A stretch of 64,000 nucleotides of DNA from UBA1924 sp963976625. Lineage in GTDB: Bacteria; Planctomycetota; Phycisphaerae; Phycisphaerales; UBA1924. The stretch spans positions 1 through 64,000 of the forward strand of contig CAXBLA010000014.1 in the NCBI GenBank assembly GCA_963976625.1, written 5' to 3'. Of the stretch, positions 7,985 to 15,955 are shown piece by piece. Under the pieces are notes generated by a model, which made no database searches, had not been told where the DNA came from, and saw only the letters and a program-made list of their open reading frames with translations. How positions within the stretch are numbered: position 1 is the stretch's first letter; each line of letters opens with the position of its first letter. The translations under genes and the position numbers were made by a program.

Positions 7985-8995
7985 TTAATCTGCGGCGGTA
8001 TCAACGGGTGAAGCGGGGGCTTGTGATGGTTGTCCTTGCGGGCGTTCGAGCACGGCTTGGGCGCCTTTGAGCACGCGGATCTCGGCTTCGCTTAGGTCGC
8101 TGGCGCGGGAGACGGCTAAGGCACGGTCCCATTCCGCGACGATGGTCTCGGCGAGTTTTTTGTAGTCCATTGCGCCCGGGGCCCATAGGGCGTATTGGAA
8201 GATTGTTTGCCCGAAGCTGGGGCACTCGGCGAGTTTGATGTTCCGGCGGATCGGGGGATGGTAGACGCGGGCGCTGCTCCATGCGGTGTCGGTCGATCGC
8301 TGGCTCTCGAAGAAGCGTTCGAGGTCTTGGACGACTTCTTTGGAGTGCGAGGTTTGTGAGTCGTGCATGCACAGGACGACGCCGGCGACGCGGAGGCGTT
8401 GGTTGATTTGTTCGCGGACGATGCCGACGGTTTCGAGGAGCTTCGAGACGCCCTGGAGGGCGAGGAAGTGGGCCTGCATCGGGATGATGACTTCTTGGGC
8501 CGCGGCGAGCGCGTTGAGGGTCAGGAGTCCAAGGGCGGGGGGACAGTCGAGGAGGATGAACTCGTGGTCGGTGGTGCCGGCGGCGATGGCGCGCATGAGG
8601 CGTTGGTTGCGATCGGGCTGTCCGGCGAGCTCGGTCTCGACGGCGGCCAGGTCGGTCTCGGCGGGGACGATGTCGAGGTAGTCGTCCACATGGCGGACGC
8701 AATCGCGGACATCGAAGTCGGGATCGAGGAGCAGGTCGTAGACGGTGGGCTGGTCTGGGTCGTCCTCGCGCTCGCCGGCGACATGGAGGGTGGCGTGGGC
8801 CTGGGGGTCGAGGTCGATGATGAGGACTTTTCGGCCCATGCGGGCGATGGCGGCGGCGAGGTTGACGGTGGTGGTGGTCTTGCTGACCCCGCCTTTTTGG
8901 TTCATCAGGGCGATGACGCGGACCGGGTGCTGGGCCGATTGATCGGTCGGCTGATTCCCGGTTTCGTCGGCGGATTGGCTCGGATCGTGCTCCAT
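7985..8995 (-). CDS. ParA family ATPase, no parB nearby
   Basis: This deviant Walker A ATPase has 336 aa. NQKGGVSKTTT near residue 33 is the nucleotide loop; the usual Gly before Lys-Thr is Ser here. DLDPQAHATLH follows as the Walker A' region and ILLDCPPALG as Walker B. The family segregates chromosomes or plasmids, or positions cargo such as flagella and chemotaxis clusters. No parB or parS-like site is near, so the cargo is unknown. The tails (30 residues N-terminal, 40 C-terminal) are polar and probably disordered. A TATACT hexamer seven bases upstream suggests a leaderless message. Confidence 0.88.
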   Translation of the reverse strand: MEHDPSQSADETGNQPTDQSAQHPVRVIALMNQKGGVSKTTTTVNLAAAIARMGRKVLIIDLDPQAHATLHVAGEREDDPDQPTVYDLLLDPDFDVRDCVRHVDDYLDIVPAETDLAAVETELAGQPDRNQRLMRAIAAGTTDHEFILLDCPPALGLLTLNALAAAQEVIIPMQAHFLALQGVSKLLETVGIVREQINQRLRVAGVVLCMHDSQTSHSKEVVQDLERFFESQRSTDTAWSSARVYHPPIRRNIKLAECPSFGQTIFQYALWAPGAMDYKKLAETIVAEWDRALAVSRASDLSEAEIRVLKGAQAVLERPQGQPSQAPASPVDTAAD

Positions 8996-9002
8996 ATCTG
9001 CA

Positions 9003-9008
9003 AGTATA
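9003..9008 (-). promoter_or_regulatory. -10-like TATACT, leaderless start of the parA-type gene
   Basis: TATACT ends seven bases before the ATG at 8995. No Shine-Dalgarno sequence lies between. Confidence 0.5.
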
Positions 9009-9092
9009 TCGGAGAAGATCCCGGCGAGGGCGGGGGGGATGCGGATTCGTGCTCGCTAATTCATACCCGGAGTGTATCCGGTTTGGCTGGGT

Positions 9093-9605
9093 TTATATGT
9101 TGGCGACGAGGAGCACGACGCAGTGGACTTCGATGGCGAGCCCTTGGCCGATGGCGTCGACGCCCTCGTGGGTTTTGGCTTTGATGTTGACTTGGTCAGT
9201 CTGGACATCGAGGCCGGCGGCGACATTGGCTCGCATTATGTCTTTGTAGGGGCTGAGCTTAGGGCGCTCGCAGACAATGGTGATGTCGATGTTGCCGACG
9301 CTGTAGCCTTTGGCTTTGGCGCGGCGGACGGCTTCTTCGAGGAAGACGCGGGAGTCTTGGGACTCGTTGCGTGGGTCGTCGTTGGGGAAGAGTTGCCCGA
9401 TGTCGGGCTCGCAGAGGGCTCCGAGGAGGGCGTCGGTGACGCTGTGGAGGAGGGCGTCGCCGTCGGAATGGGCGATGGGGGCGTGGTCGTGCTCGATCTC
9501 GACGCCGGCGAGGATGAAGGGGCGGGGGTTGGTCGACTCTGAACGAACCTCCAGGCGGTGGAGGTCGTACCCATGACCGATACGGAGGGGATTGTGCTGA
9601 GTCAT
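9093..9605 (-). CDS. ispF: 2-C-methyl-D-erythritol 2,4-cyclodiphosphate synthase
   Basis: IspF makes the cyclic diphosphate intermediate of the non-mevalonate (MEP) isoprenoid pathway. Metal ligands are clear in GHGYDLHRL near residue 10 and in SDGDALLHSVTDALLGA near 48. The substrate-binding stretches are DIGQLFPNDDPRN and a C-terminal KAKTHEGVDAIGQGLAIEV. At 170 aa the length is slightly above the usual 157. The ATG at 9605 is chosen because GAGGATA lies just upstream; the frame is open 14 codons further. It is immediately upstream of parA on the same strand. Confidence 0.96.
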   Translation of the reverse strand: MTQHNPLRIGHGYDLHRLEVRSESTNPRPFILAGVEIEHDHAPIAHSDGDALLHSVTDALLGALCEPDIGQLFPNDDPRNESQDSRVFLEEAVRRAKAKGYSVGNIDITIVCERPKLSPYKDIMRANVAAGLDVQTDQVNIKAKTHEGVDAIGQGLAIEVHCVVLLVANI

Positions 9606-9757
9606 CTTGTATCCTCTGCTGATTCCTTGGGCGATATCTGTGGGCAAAGCCTCACGGGGTGTGTCTTTTTTAGAGAACAGGGCTCATCTTACCGATAAAC
9701 CCCATGCGTGCCTGCTGAGGGTGCATATGGGGGCTCAATTGAGCTAGTATGTGATTG

Positions 9758-9763
9758 TATAGT
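9758..9763 (+). promoter_or_regulatory. -10-like TATAGT upstream of the lipoprotein gene
   Basis: TATAGT lies 63 bases before the ATG at 9826. A 12-base perfect palindrome, GCTCAATTGAGC (9733-9744), lies just upstream and overlaps the possible -35, so it may be an operator. This is inference from position and symmetry. Confidence 0.35.
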
Positions 9764-9825
9764 AGAAAATCAGCACGGATCGCCTGACTGATTGTTCGCT
9801 CGAATGAGCATCCCGGAGACTTTTG

Positions 9826-10374
9826 ATGAAGACCGCTCGCCACACCACTGTTCAGTTCGTTGTCTTGCTCTGTCTGAGCGCCCTTGCCGGGCTGAGCATG
9901 AGCGGGTGTATTTCGCAGCTCGTCTCGAACACCCCGGGCGGGTCGATGCGTTCGACGGACATGTACACCTACATCTCGACCCCGTTCGAGCCCTTGACGG
10001 TGACGCTGTATGACCAGCGGGACAATGAGCCGCTGTGGACAGTGGATGTGCCTATTGGGCAGAAGGTGACGGTGAAGTTCTCGTCCGACAAGGCCAAGGA
10101 GGGGACCACGCGTCGCCCGGACATCATGCAGTGGGAGATCTACGACCAGTCGAAGCGTCGTGCGAACCTGACGAACACGATGGCGGTGCCGGGTGCGGAC
10201 TCGCGGATGCTCAAGGTGGCGCTGCGTGACGGGGTTGAGTACCCAGACGAGGAGCTGCCTGATGTCGAGTACGATGATCCGAACCAGGAATGGATCCCTG
10301 TTGAGCCTCGGCGATTCCGCGGGGTCCCTGTTGACAAGTCCGCTCGCAGCGGTGCGTACCAGTCGGGCAACTGA
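9826..10374 (+). CDS. Hypothetical lipoprotein
   Basis: This 182-aa protein has a signal peptide ending in a lipobox (LSMSGC near residue 28). The mature part is a compact beta-rich domain followed by an acidic, then Pro/Arg-rich tail (EELPDVEYDDPNQEW). No family is recognised. The ATG at 9826 is chosen because GGAG lies eight bases upstream; an in-frame TTG at 9823 is less likely. It is monocistronic, with a strong terminator 22 bases after the stop. Confidence 0.7.
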   Translation: MKTARHTTVQFVVLLCLSALAGLSMSGCISQLVSNTPGGSMRSTDMYTYISTPFEPLTVTLYDQRDNEPLWTVDVPIGQKVTVKFSSDKAKEGTTRRPDIMQWEIYDQSKRRANLTNTMAVPGADSRMLKVALRDGVEYPDEELPDVEYDDPNQEWIPVEPRRFRGVPVDKSARSGAYQSGN

Positions 10375-10396
10375 ACCGGAAGGTCTGAAGAATAAG

Positions 10397-10423
10397 AAAG
10401 CCCGGTCAGTGACCGGGCTTTTT
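10397..10423. terminator. Bidirectional intrinsic terminator
   Basis: The stem AAAGCCCGGTCA/TGACCGGGCTTT is nearly perfect, with five T residues on the plus side. It sits between the lipoprotein gene and the convergent chaN-like gene. The minus side has a weaker T-rich tail. Confidence 0.9.
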
Positions 10424-10457
10424 CGTGCGCTGGATTGCTTGGTGTCTGCTTCGTCTT

Positions 10458-11531
10458 TTAGTCTTCGTCGGCTCCGACATAGACGACATAGGTTGCGATG
10501 TCGAGGTCTGAGTCTTCGCCTTCTTCGACGATGTTGCCCTCGTCGTCGAGTTGGTCGTCGGTGCCCATGAACAATGGTTGGTCGTCGCGGGCGAGTTGGA
10601 TGATGGAGACGATCTTGAGGTCGCGGTCCGAGCGTTTGCGGATGGCGTCGATGAGGCCGCTGCCTCCGGGTTCGTTGCCGAACTGGATGTGGAAGTAGCC
10701 GACGACTTGGGCGACGGGGGTGCCGAGTTCGAGGGCGTCAACGATGCTGTCGCCCATGGTGGCGTCCCAGACGGCTTGGGAGCGGAAGAAGCCCTCGGCG
10801 ATGTTCTCGCCCGAGTGGCCGCCCATGCCGCTCATGAGGGCCATGAAGCGGTCTTTGTAGGCGCCTTCGAGTGAGCCGATGGGGATTTCGAACATGGAGC
10901 GTTGGAGCTCAGACAGGGTTTCGAGGGATTCGTAGCCGTCGGTTCGGGCTTTGCGGACATAGCGGCGTGGGGCATTGCCAGCGATCACGGGGCGGCCTGC
11001 TTCTTTGGCGGCGTCGATCATGCGGATGTGCCCCGGGGGGTTGCTTTGGGGCGTTTTGTTGGCGGCTTTGTCGAAGGCGGGGCGGTCTGTGATGCCCGAG
11101 AGGTAGTCGTTGACGATGAGTTGTTGGTCGCGCTCGTAGAACTCCATCGCGAGGACGGTTTGTGGGCGTTGGGTGAGGATGTCTTCGAAGAGTTCTTGGG
11201 CGACGGCGAGTCCGAGGGGGTGGCCGTGCATTTCACCGAAGAGTATGACATCGGCGCTGGCCATCTCGGCGACGACCTCGCTCCAGGGGGTGATGCCTGA
11301 GCCGTCGGCGCGGCGGATGTTGACGCTGCGGGCGCGGTAGCGCATGGCTGCGTCTTTGATGACCTGCTGGATGACCTCGCTCGCCTTACTGGATTTCTCG
11401 ATCGTTTCATGCTCTGCGGAGGTCTGCGTCGGGGTGGAAGCGCACGCCCCGAGGAGGGTCGAGGCGAGGGTGCAGGCGATGGTGGAGGCGATGCATAGGG
11501 CGGCGGGGTTGAATGATCGTTTGGTGTTCAT
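10458..11531 (-). CDS. ChaN family lipoprotein (putative heme/iron-regulated)
   Basis: The 357-aa protein has a lipoprotein signal (LLGAC near residue 29). The ChaN domain follows, with VILFGEMHGHPLG near residue 95, LAMEFYERDQQLIVNDYL after it, and VVGYFHIQFG near the C-terminus. ChaN-like proteins bind heme in Campylobacter and are often iron-regulated. The last 35 residues form an acidic tail. The SnoaL-like lipoprotein gene lies 12 bases upstream on the same strand, so the two are probably one transcript. No Fur-like box was recognised. Confidence 0.85.
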   Translation of the reverse strand: MNTKRSFNPAALCIASTIACTLASTLLGACASTPTQTSAEHETIEKSSKASEVIQQVIKDAAMRYRARSVNIRRADGSGITPWSEVVAEMASADVILFGEMHGHPLGLAVAQELFEDILTQRPQTVLAMEFYERDQQLIVNDYLSGITDRPAFDKAANKTPQSNPPGHIRMIDAAKEAGRPVIAGNAPRRYVRKARTDGYESLETLSELQRSMFEIPIGSLEGAYKDRFMALMSGMGGHSGENIAEGFFRSQAVWDATMGDSIVDALELGTPVAQVVGYFHIQFGNEPGGSGLIDAIRKRSDRDLKIVSIIQLARDDQPLFMGTDDQLDDEGNIVEEGEDSDLDIATYVVYVGADED

Positions 11532-11543
11532 GGAGCGTGGCTC

Positions 11544-12104
11544 TTAGTGGCTGGTGTCTGAGGATGAAACGGGATGGGTGGAGATCAGCTCGACGACTTC
11601 TTTGGCGATGGGGTTGGGGACCAGGAAGGTCAGGTTGTACTGGGCGATCTTCCAGTGTTTATTGATGTTGACGAGTACGCTGGTGCCTCGGAGGGTGCCG
11701 TAGCGGTCGTGGGTGAGGAGTTCGTCGCTCCAGGCGGTTTTGCCATCGTGGGCGACCGTGATGTGGCGCTGACTCGGGTTGTAGGTCCAGCCGTGCCCGT
11801 CGGCGAAGGGTTCGCGGGCGTAGTCCATGAACTGGGGCTTGGTCCAGCGCTCGGTGGCGTCGGTGCCGAGGAAGATCGAGTCGTGGGTCATGGAGCGGAA
11901 ATAGCGATCGAAGTCGCCGATGGATGCTGCGGTGTGCCATGCGTTGAGCGTGCCTTCGATCTTGGATTGTTCGAGTAAGATGTCGACCTCTGTGTTGGGC
12001 TGAGCATGCTTTGGGAATGTGGAGCAGCCGGTGATACGCGTTTGGTTCGAGGAGCAGCCTGCGAGCAGTAGCAACGCGAGTGCGGGGGCGAGTGTTCGTA
12101 GCAT
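11544..12104 (-). CDS. SnoaL-like (NTF2 fold) lipoprotein
   Basis: This 186-aa protein starts with a lipoprotein signal (LLLLAGC). The SnoaL_3 domain pattern is clear: LNAWHTAASIGDFDRYFRSMTHDSIFLGTDATERW, and later GWTYNPSQRHI, AWSDELL and WKIAQYNLTF. This subfamily is common in envelope proteins of unknown ligand. A good Shine-Dalgarno sequence (AGGAGAA) precedes the ATG. It is 12 bases upstream of the ChaN-like gene. Confidence 0.85.
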   Translation of the reverse strand: MLRTLAPALALLLLAGCSSNQTRITGCSTFPKHAQPNTEVDILLEQSKIEGTLNAWHTAASIGDFDRYFRSMTHDSIFLGTDATERWTKPQFMDYAREPFADGHGWTYNPSQRHITVAHDGKTAWSDELLTHDRYGTLRGTSVLVNINKHWKIAQYNLTFLVPNPIAKEVVELISTHPVSSSDTSH

Positions 12105-12146
12105 GTGATTCTCCTGAGTATTCGAGTAGGAAAGGTTCTTCGTGAA

Positions 12147-12620
12147 TCATTCTACGGCGTTGACCATCCAGGCGCTGAAATCGGTGACGAACTTCCAGAC
12201 GGCTTCGACATGCTCGGCGGGCATGTTGTAGAGTTCTACGGCTTCGTCGAGTGTTTGGCGGTAGCAGCGGAGCCATTCTTGGCGTCCGGATTCTGTGATG
12301 ACGAAGGGGATGTGGCGGGCTCGCATCATCGGGCGGCCGTGGCGTTGTTGGTAGAGGTGGGGGCCGCCGAAGAGGAAGGTGAACATGGCGGCGCTTTTGT
12401 CGGCGGCGCGGAGCAGGTTCTTCTCGGACTTGGGGAACATGTCGGCGATTGAGGATTCGCTCAGGCGGCGGTAGAAGGCGTGGAAGAAGGCGGTGATCTG
12501 GGCTTCGCCCATGGCTTCGTATACGGCTGAGGGGATCCGGTCGGTCTGCGGCGGGCCCGAGGCGGGGGTGTAGATGGGCTCGTCGCGTTCGTGGTTGGGC
12601 AGTGGGTTAAAAATGTCCAT
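12147..12620 (-). CDS. Truncated hemoglobin (group II/III-like globin)
   Basis: This 157-aa protein has the 2-on-2 globin pattern: ITAFFHAFYRRLSES, then DMFPKSEKNLLRAADKSAAMF, FLFGGPHLYQQRHGRP and MRARHIPFVITESGRQEWLRCY. The His in RARH is the likely proximal heme ligand. Such globins bind O2 or NO and protect against nitrosative stress or feed O2 to oxidases. The N-terminal 30 residues are a variable extension. A TAGCCT hexamer lies five bases before ATG, so the message may be leaderless. Confidence 0.9.
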   Translation of the reverse strand: MDIFNPLPNHERDEPIYTPASGPPQTDRIPSAVYEAMGEAQITAFFHAFYRRLSESSIADMFPKSEKNLLRAADKSAAMFTFLFGGPHLYQQRHGRPMMRARHIPFVITESGRQEWLRCYRQTLDEAVELYNMPAEHVEAVWKFVTDFSAWMVNAVE

Positions 12621-12625
12621 GCATC

Positions 12626-12631
12626 AGGCTA
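12626..12631 (-). promoter_or_regulatory. -10-like TAGCCT, leaderless start of the globin gene
   Basis: TAGCCT ends five bases before the ATG at 12620. Confidence 0.35.
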
Positions 12632-12785
12632 GGGCGATGGGGTTGGTTTGGTCCGGTATCGTGGGGTGATTCCGGTGATGCGGGCGTAGAAAGATGGATT
12701 TTGGGTCGGGGGTGGACGGTGTGTGATGCTGGGTTTGTGTGTGGCCGAGGAAGAGGTGACTACATCTGAACTTTGGGAGGGGTCT

Positions 12786-13151
12786 ATGAGCCAGTGGAAC
12801 GCGTTTGCGAGATTACATCAGGAGTCGGACAAGGCCGAGGGGCGCGACCATCCGCGGTTTGTGGCCAGCTCGCTCAACTGCGAGAAGGGGGTTGTGTCTG
12901 ATTTCTCGGCGACGGGGCTGCGGATCGTGTACCGCAAGTGTCCGAAGTTTGAGAAGGGCGACACGGTGAACCTGGATTTGTACTCGATGAAGGGCAAGCA
13001 CCAGTGCTCTGCCACGGTGATGTGGATCGATCGCAAGTCGCGCAAGCACACCGAGGTTGGGTTCCAGTTTACGGACCCGGAGATGTCGAAGAAGATGCGG
13101 ATCTTTGAGTTTGGCTTTGACTCGCTGAGCGAGGGGATGTTGGACCGATAG
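12786..13151 (+). CDS. PilZ-like domain protein
   Basis: The 121-aa protein has a PilZ-type fold pattern: GRDHPRF, then SDFSATGLRIVYRK as the DxSxxG loop, GDTVNLDLYS, and ATVMWIDRKSRKHTEVGFQF. The first c-di-GMP motif (RxxxR) is degenerate, reading RDHPR, so ligand binding is uncertain. I chose the ATG at 12786 because GGGAGGGG lies just upstream; the frame is open 21 codons earlier. It is monocistronic, with a terminator at 13188. Confidence 0.75.
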   Translation: MSQWNAFARLHQESDKAEGRDHPRFVASSLNCEKGVVSDFSATGLRIVYRKCPKFEKGDTVNLDLYSMKGKHQCSATVMWIDRKSRKHTEVGFQFTDPEMSKKMRIFEFGFDSLSEGMLDR

Positions 13152-13187
13152 CGAGCAATTGAGCGAATCGAAGAAACTTCAGGAATA

Positions 13188-13215
13188 ACCCGGCGGTGTG
13201 CCGGGTTTGTTTTTG
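13188..13215 (+). terminator. Intrinsic terminator after the PilZ gene
   Basis: The stem AACCCGGC/GCCGGGTT has a 5-base loop and a T-rich tail, 37 bases after the stop. Confidence 0.85.
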
Positions 13216-13272
13216 TGAGCGGGTTGGCCTTGGGTTTGGCTCTGCTCGAACTCAATGTTTGTCCTGTGCGTG

Positions 13273-13318
13273 AGGCCCGGGGTTGGAGCGGATTCCGCTT
13301 CTCCCGGGCCTTCTTTTT
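13273..13318 (+). terminator. Second, nested-hairpin intrinsic terminator
   Basis: The outer stem AGGCCCGGG/CCCGGGCCT encloses an inner AGCGGA/TCCGCT stem and ends in TTCTTTTT. It lies 57 bases after the first terminator, with no coding sequence between the two. It may be a backup terminator or the 3' end of a small RNA. Confidence 0.7.
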
Positions 13319-13369
13319 GATTGGAGTTGGTGCGTATGCGAGGAATCAATACACGCGATCGTACCGGGA

Positions 13370-13654
13370 TCATGCCGGGATGCGTTTTTGGATGATGAAG
13401 CCGGATTCAGCGGGCTCTGTGCGTACATGGGCGTGGACTTCGCGTTCGACGAGCCCGGAGGTTTTCTTGCGGAGTTCTTCGAGGAACCGGTCGAGGGTGT
13501 GCTCGTTGGCTTGGGCTTCGAGCATGACGGTGCCGTCGGGTTCGTTGCGGACCCAGCCGGTGACCTGGTAGCACATGGCGATGGAGCGTGTGCGGGCGCG
13601 GAACCCGACGCCTTGGACTCGTCCCTGGAAGATGATGCGCTGACGCGTGACCAT
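13370..13654 (-). CDS. Acylphosphatase
   Basis: The 94-aa protein hydrolyses acyl phosphates such as carbamoyl phosphate. The signature GRVQGVGFRARTRSIA contains the catalytic Arg (residue 18 or so), and GWVRNEPDGTV carries the catalytic Asn. Length matches the family when started at 13654, where a TACAAT hexamer lies six bases upstream (probably leaderless). An ATG five codons earlier also exists. It is divergent from dnaG. Confidence 0.93.
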   Translation of the reverse strand: MVTRQRIIFQGRVQGVGFRARTRSIAMCYQVTGWVRNEPDGTVMLEAQANEHTLDRFLEELRKKTSGLVEREVHAHVRTEPAESGFIIQKRIPA

Positions 13655-13660
13655 GGGGGC

Positions 13661-13666
13661 ATTGTA
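13661..13666 (-). promoter_or_regulatory. -10-like TACAAT, leaderless start of the acylphosphatase gene
   Basis: TACAAT ends six bases before the ATG at 13654 and is preceded by TG, as in extended -10 elements. Confidence 0.5.
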
Positions 13667-13889
13667 CATGGTTTTGGGTGTGGGCGTGGGGCTCGGGGGC
13701 TGCATGGTCCGAAATGGGGCGTTGTGCCCTGTCAGTGCGGGGTTGGGGGCGGGGCGGGTTGGTTTGTGCGGGCGAACTTGGCGGATAACAGCGTGAAGCA
13801 TCGGGCGGCGTATGATTTCGTTGGCACGCGGGCGATTTGGGGCTACCGTTTGGGATCGGGGCCGGTATACAACAGCAGATAGGGATGGA

Positions 13890-15869
13890 TTGAGCGGATT
13901 TACGCCAGAGCATGACGATCGACAGCGGGTGCGCGATGCTTCGGACATCGTGAGCGTGGTCGGTGAGCACCTCGCGCTCAAGCCCAAGGGGCGTGAGTAT
14001 GTGGGGTTGTGCCCGTTTCATGACGATCGGAATCCGTCGATGTGCGTGATCCCGGCGAAGCAGATTTTTCATTGCTTTGTGTGCGGCGCGGGCGGGGATG
14101 TGTTTACTTTTATCCAGAAGTACCACTCGATGGGCTTCCGTGAATCGCTTGAGTACCTCGCTGAGCGGGGGAATATTGAGCTGACGAAGTTCAAGCCTGG
14201 GGGGGGGGGCGGCGGTGGTCATGAGCACCATGGGGGGATTGGGAAGAAGGAGATCATGGCCGCCAATGAGGTGGGGCAGGCGTTCTTCAAGGCGATTTTG
14301 TCGCACCCGGAGCATGGTGAGCTGGCGCGGAGCATCATCGCGGAGCGCGGGATCTCTGACGAGATGGTCGAACGGTTTGGGATCGGGGCGAGCCCGGATC
14401 GGTGGGATGGCTTGCTGATGACGGCGCAGAAGCAGGGGATGGATCTCAAGGCGCTTGTGGGGGCGGGGCTGATCAAGGCGCGCGATACTGATGGGCATTA
14501 TGACGCGCTGCGGAACCGTTTGATCTTCCCGATCTGTGATCAGATCGGGCGGGTGGTTGCGTTTGGTGGGCGGAAGATGAAGGAAGAGGACGAGCCGAAG
14601 TATCTCAACTCGCCCGAGACGCCGGTGTTCCGCAAGTCGACGACGCTGTATGGGATCAATCATGCGGTGCGGGCGATCAAGCGTGAGCGCACGGCGGTGA
14701 TTGTTGAGGGGTACACGGATGTGATCGCCTGCCACCAGGCGGGCGTCGAGCATGTGGTGGGCACGCTGGGCACGGCGCTGACGAGCGGGCACGCGACGGT
14801 GCTGCGTCGGTTGTGTGATACGGTGGTGCTGTTGTTTGATGGTGATGCGGCGGGGATCAAGGCGGCGGATCGGGCGATCGAGGTGCTGTTGAGCGAGACG
14901 ATCGATATTCGTATCGCGTCGCTGGCTGGGTTTACGGAGGCCAAGGACCCTGATGAGCTTTTTAAGCAGCCTGATGGGCCCGAGGTCTTTGCGAAGGTGG
15001 TTGCGGGTTCGGTGGATTTGATCAAGTGGCGGTTTGATCGGTTGCGTGACGAGCTTGCGGATGCGGGGCCGGCGCGGGTGACGCAGCGGATTGAGGAGGA
15101 GCTTGCGCGGCTGAGTGATCTGGGGCTTGGGGAGTTGTCGCCGGTGCGTCGGAGTTTGATGATTCGGCAGGTGGCGCGGGCGGCGAAGATTGAAGAGGGT
15201 GTGGTGACGGCTGCGATCCGGACGGGACGCGGCAAGCGTCGGCCGGTGCAAACATTCAATGATGGGCCGCCCTTGACGGATAATCTGTCTGATCATCCTG
15301 CGGACATCGAGGTGATGGAAGGCGAGCACGAGGTGTACGATGGCGATCGCTCGGAGCATAACTGGAGCCCGAACGCGCGGGAGTATCTGCTGGGGTGTTT
15401 GCTCTATGATGCGAATCTGTGGCTGGTGATGAGCGGGGATGAGCGGGCGCTGACGCGGACGACGGCGTATGACTCGGGCTTGTCGCGGGTGGTGGCCGAT
15501 GCGCTCCAGCACAGCGCCGAGAACGGCACGGGGACGGGGCTGCACGCGGTGCTCGATGAGCTGGCGGCGATTGGCGATGAGACCGGAAGGAATCTTGTCG
15601 AAGCGGAACAGCGGGCCACGATGCTTCGTCAGATGGTCGCGCGGGATAGTGAGGGGATCGCTTCGCGTGTGACGCGGATGTTCAATGAGTGTGTCGCGGC
15701 GGTGTCGATCGAGGATTCGAGGAATGAAGCTCAGTCGCGCCAGATGGATCACGAAAACACGGGGCAAGAGGGTGACGAGGCGGCTCGGCTCAAGGCGTTT
15801 ATCGAAGCGCAGCGAACCCAGCGGGAGAAGTATGGTCGCTCTGGCAAGAACCTGCTCAGCGGAGACTGA
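13890..15869 (+). CDS. dnaG: DNA primase
   Basis: DnaG makes RNA primers for replication. The CHC2 zinc finger is at residues 40-67 (CPFHDDRNPSMC, later HCFVCGAGG). The primase core follows, with the TOPRIM Glu in VIVEGYTD near residue 270 and the metal-binding FDGDAAG near 315. The C-terminal 250 residues are divergent and should contain the helicase-binding domain. A Gly-rich linker with a HEHH patch follows the zinc finger. I chose TTG at 13890 because AGGGATGGA lies just before it; an in-frame ATG 26 codons upstream would add unrelated sequence. rpoD follows 86 bases downstream, as in the classical macromolecular synthesis operon, without rpsU. Confidence 0.95.
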   Translation: MSGFTPEHDDRQRVRDASDIVSVVGEHLALKPKGREYVGLCPFHDDRNPSMCVIPAKQIFHCFVCGAGGDVFTFIQKYHSMGFRESLEYLAERGNIELTKFKPGGGGGGGHEHHGGIGKKEIMAANEVGQAFFKAILSHPEHGELARSIIAERGISDEMVERFGIGASPDRWDGLLMTAQKQGMDLKALVGAGLIKARDTDGHYDALRNRLIFPICDQIGRVVAFGGRKMKEEDEPKYLNSPETPVFRKSTTLYGINHAVRAIKRERTAVIVEGYTDVIACHQAGVEHVVGTLGTALTSGHATVLRRLCDTVVLLFDGDAAGIKAADRAIEVLLSETIDIRIASLAGFTEAKDPDELFKQPDGPEVFAKVVAGSVDLIKWRFDRLRDELADAGPARVTQRIEEELARLSDLGLGELSPVRRSLMIRQVARAAKIEEGVVTAAIRTGRGKRRPVQTFNDGPPLTDNLSDHPADIEVMEGEHEVYDGDRSEHNWSPNAREYLLGCLLYDANLWLVMSGDERALTRTTAYDSGLSRVVADALQHSAENGTGTGLHAVLDELAAIGDETGRNLVEAEQRATMLRQMVARDSEGIASRVTRMFNECVAAVSIEDSRNEAQSRQMDHENTGQEGDEAARLKAFIEAQRTQREKYGRSGKNLLSGD

Positions 15870-15955
15870 GCGGAAGATTTTTGGTGGCGCTCGCCCGGAG
15901 GGGGGGACGCGGTGCGTATATTTGAAGACGACGGTGTGGTCACGGGAGTGTGTTT

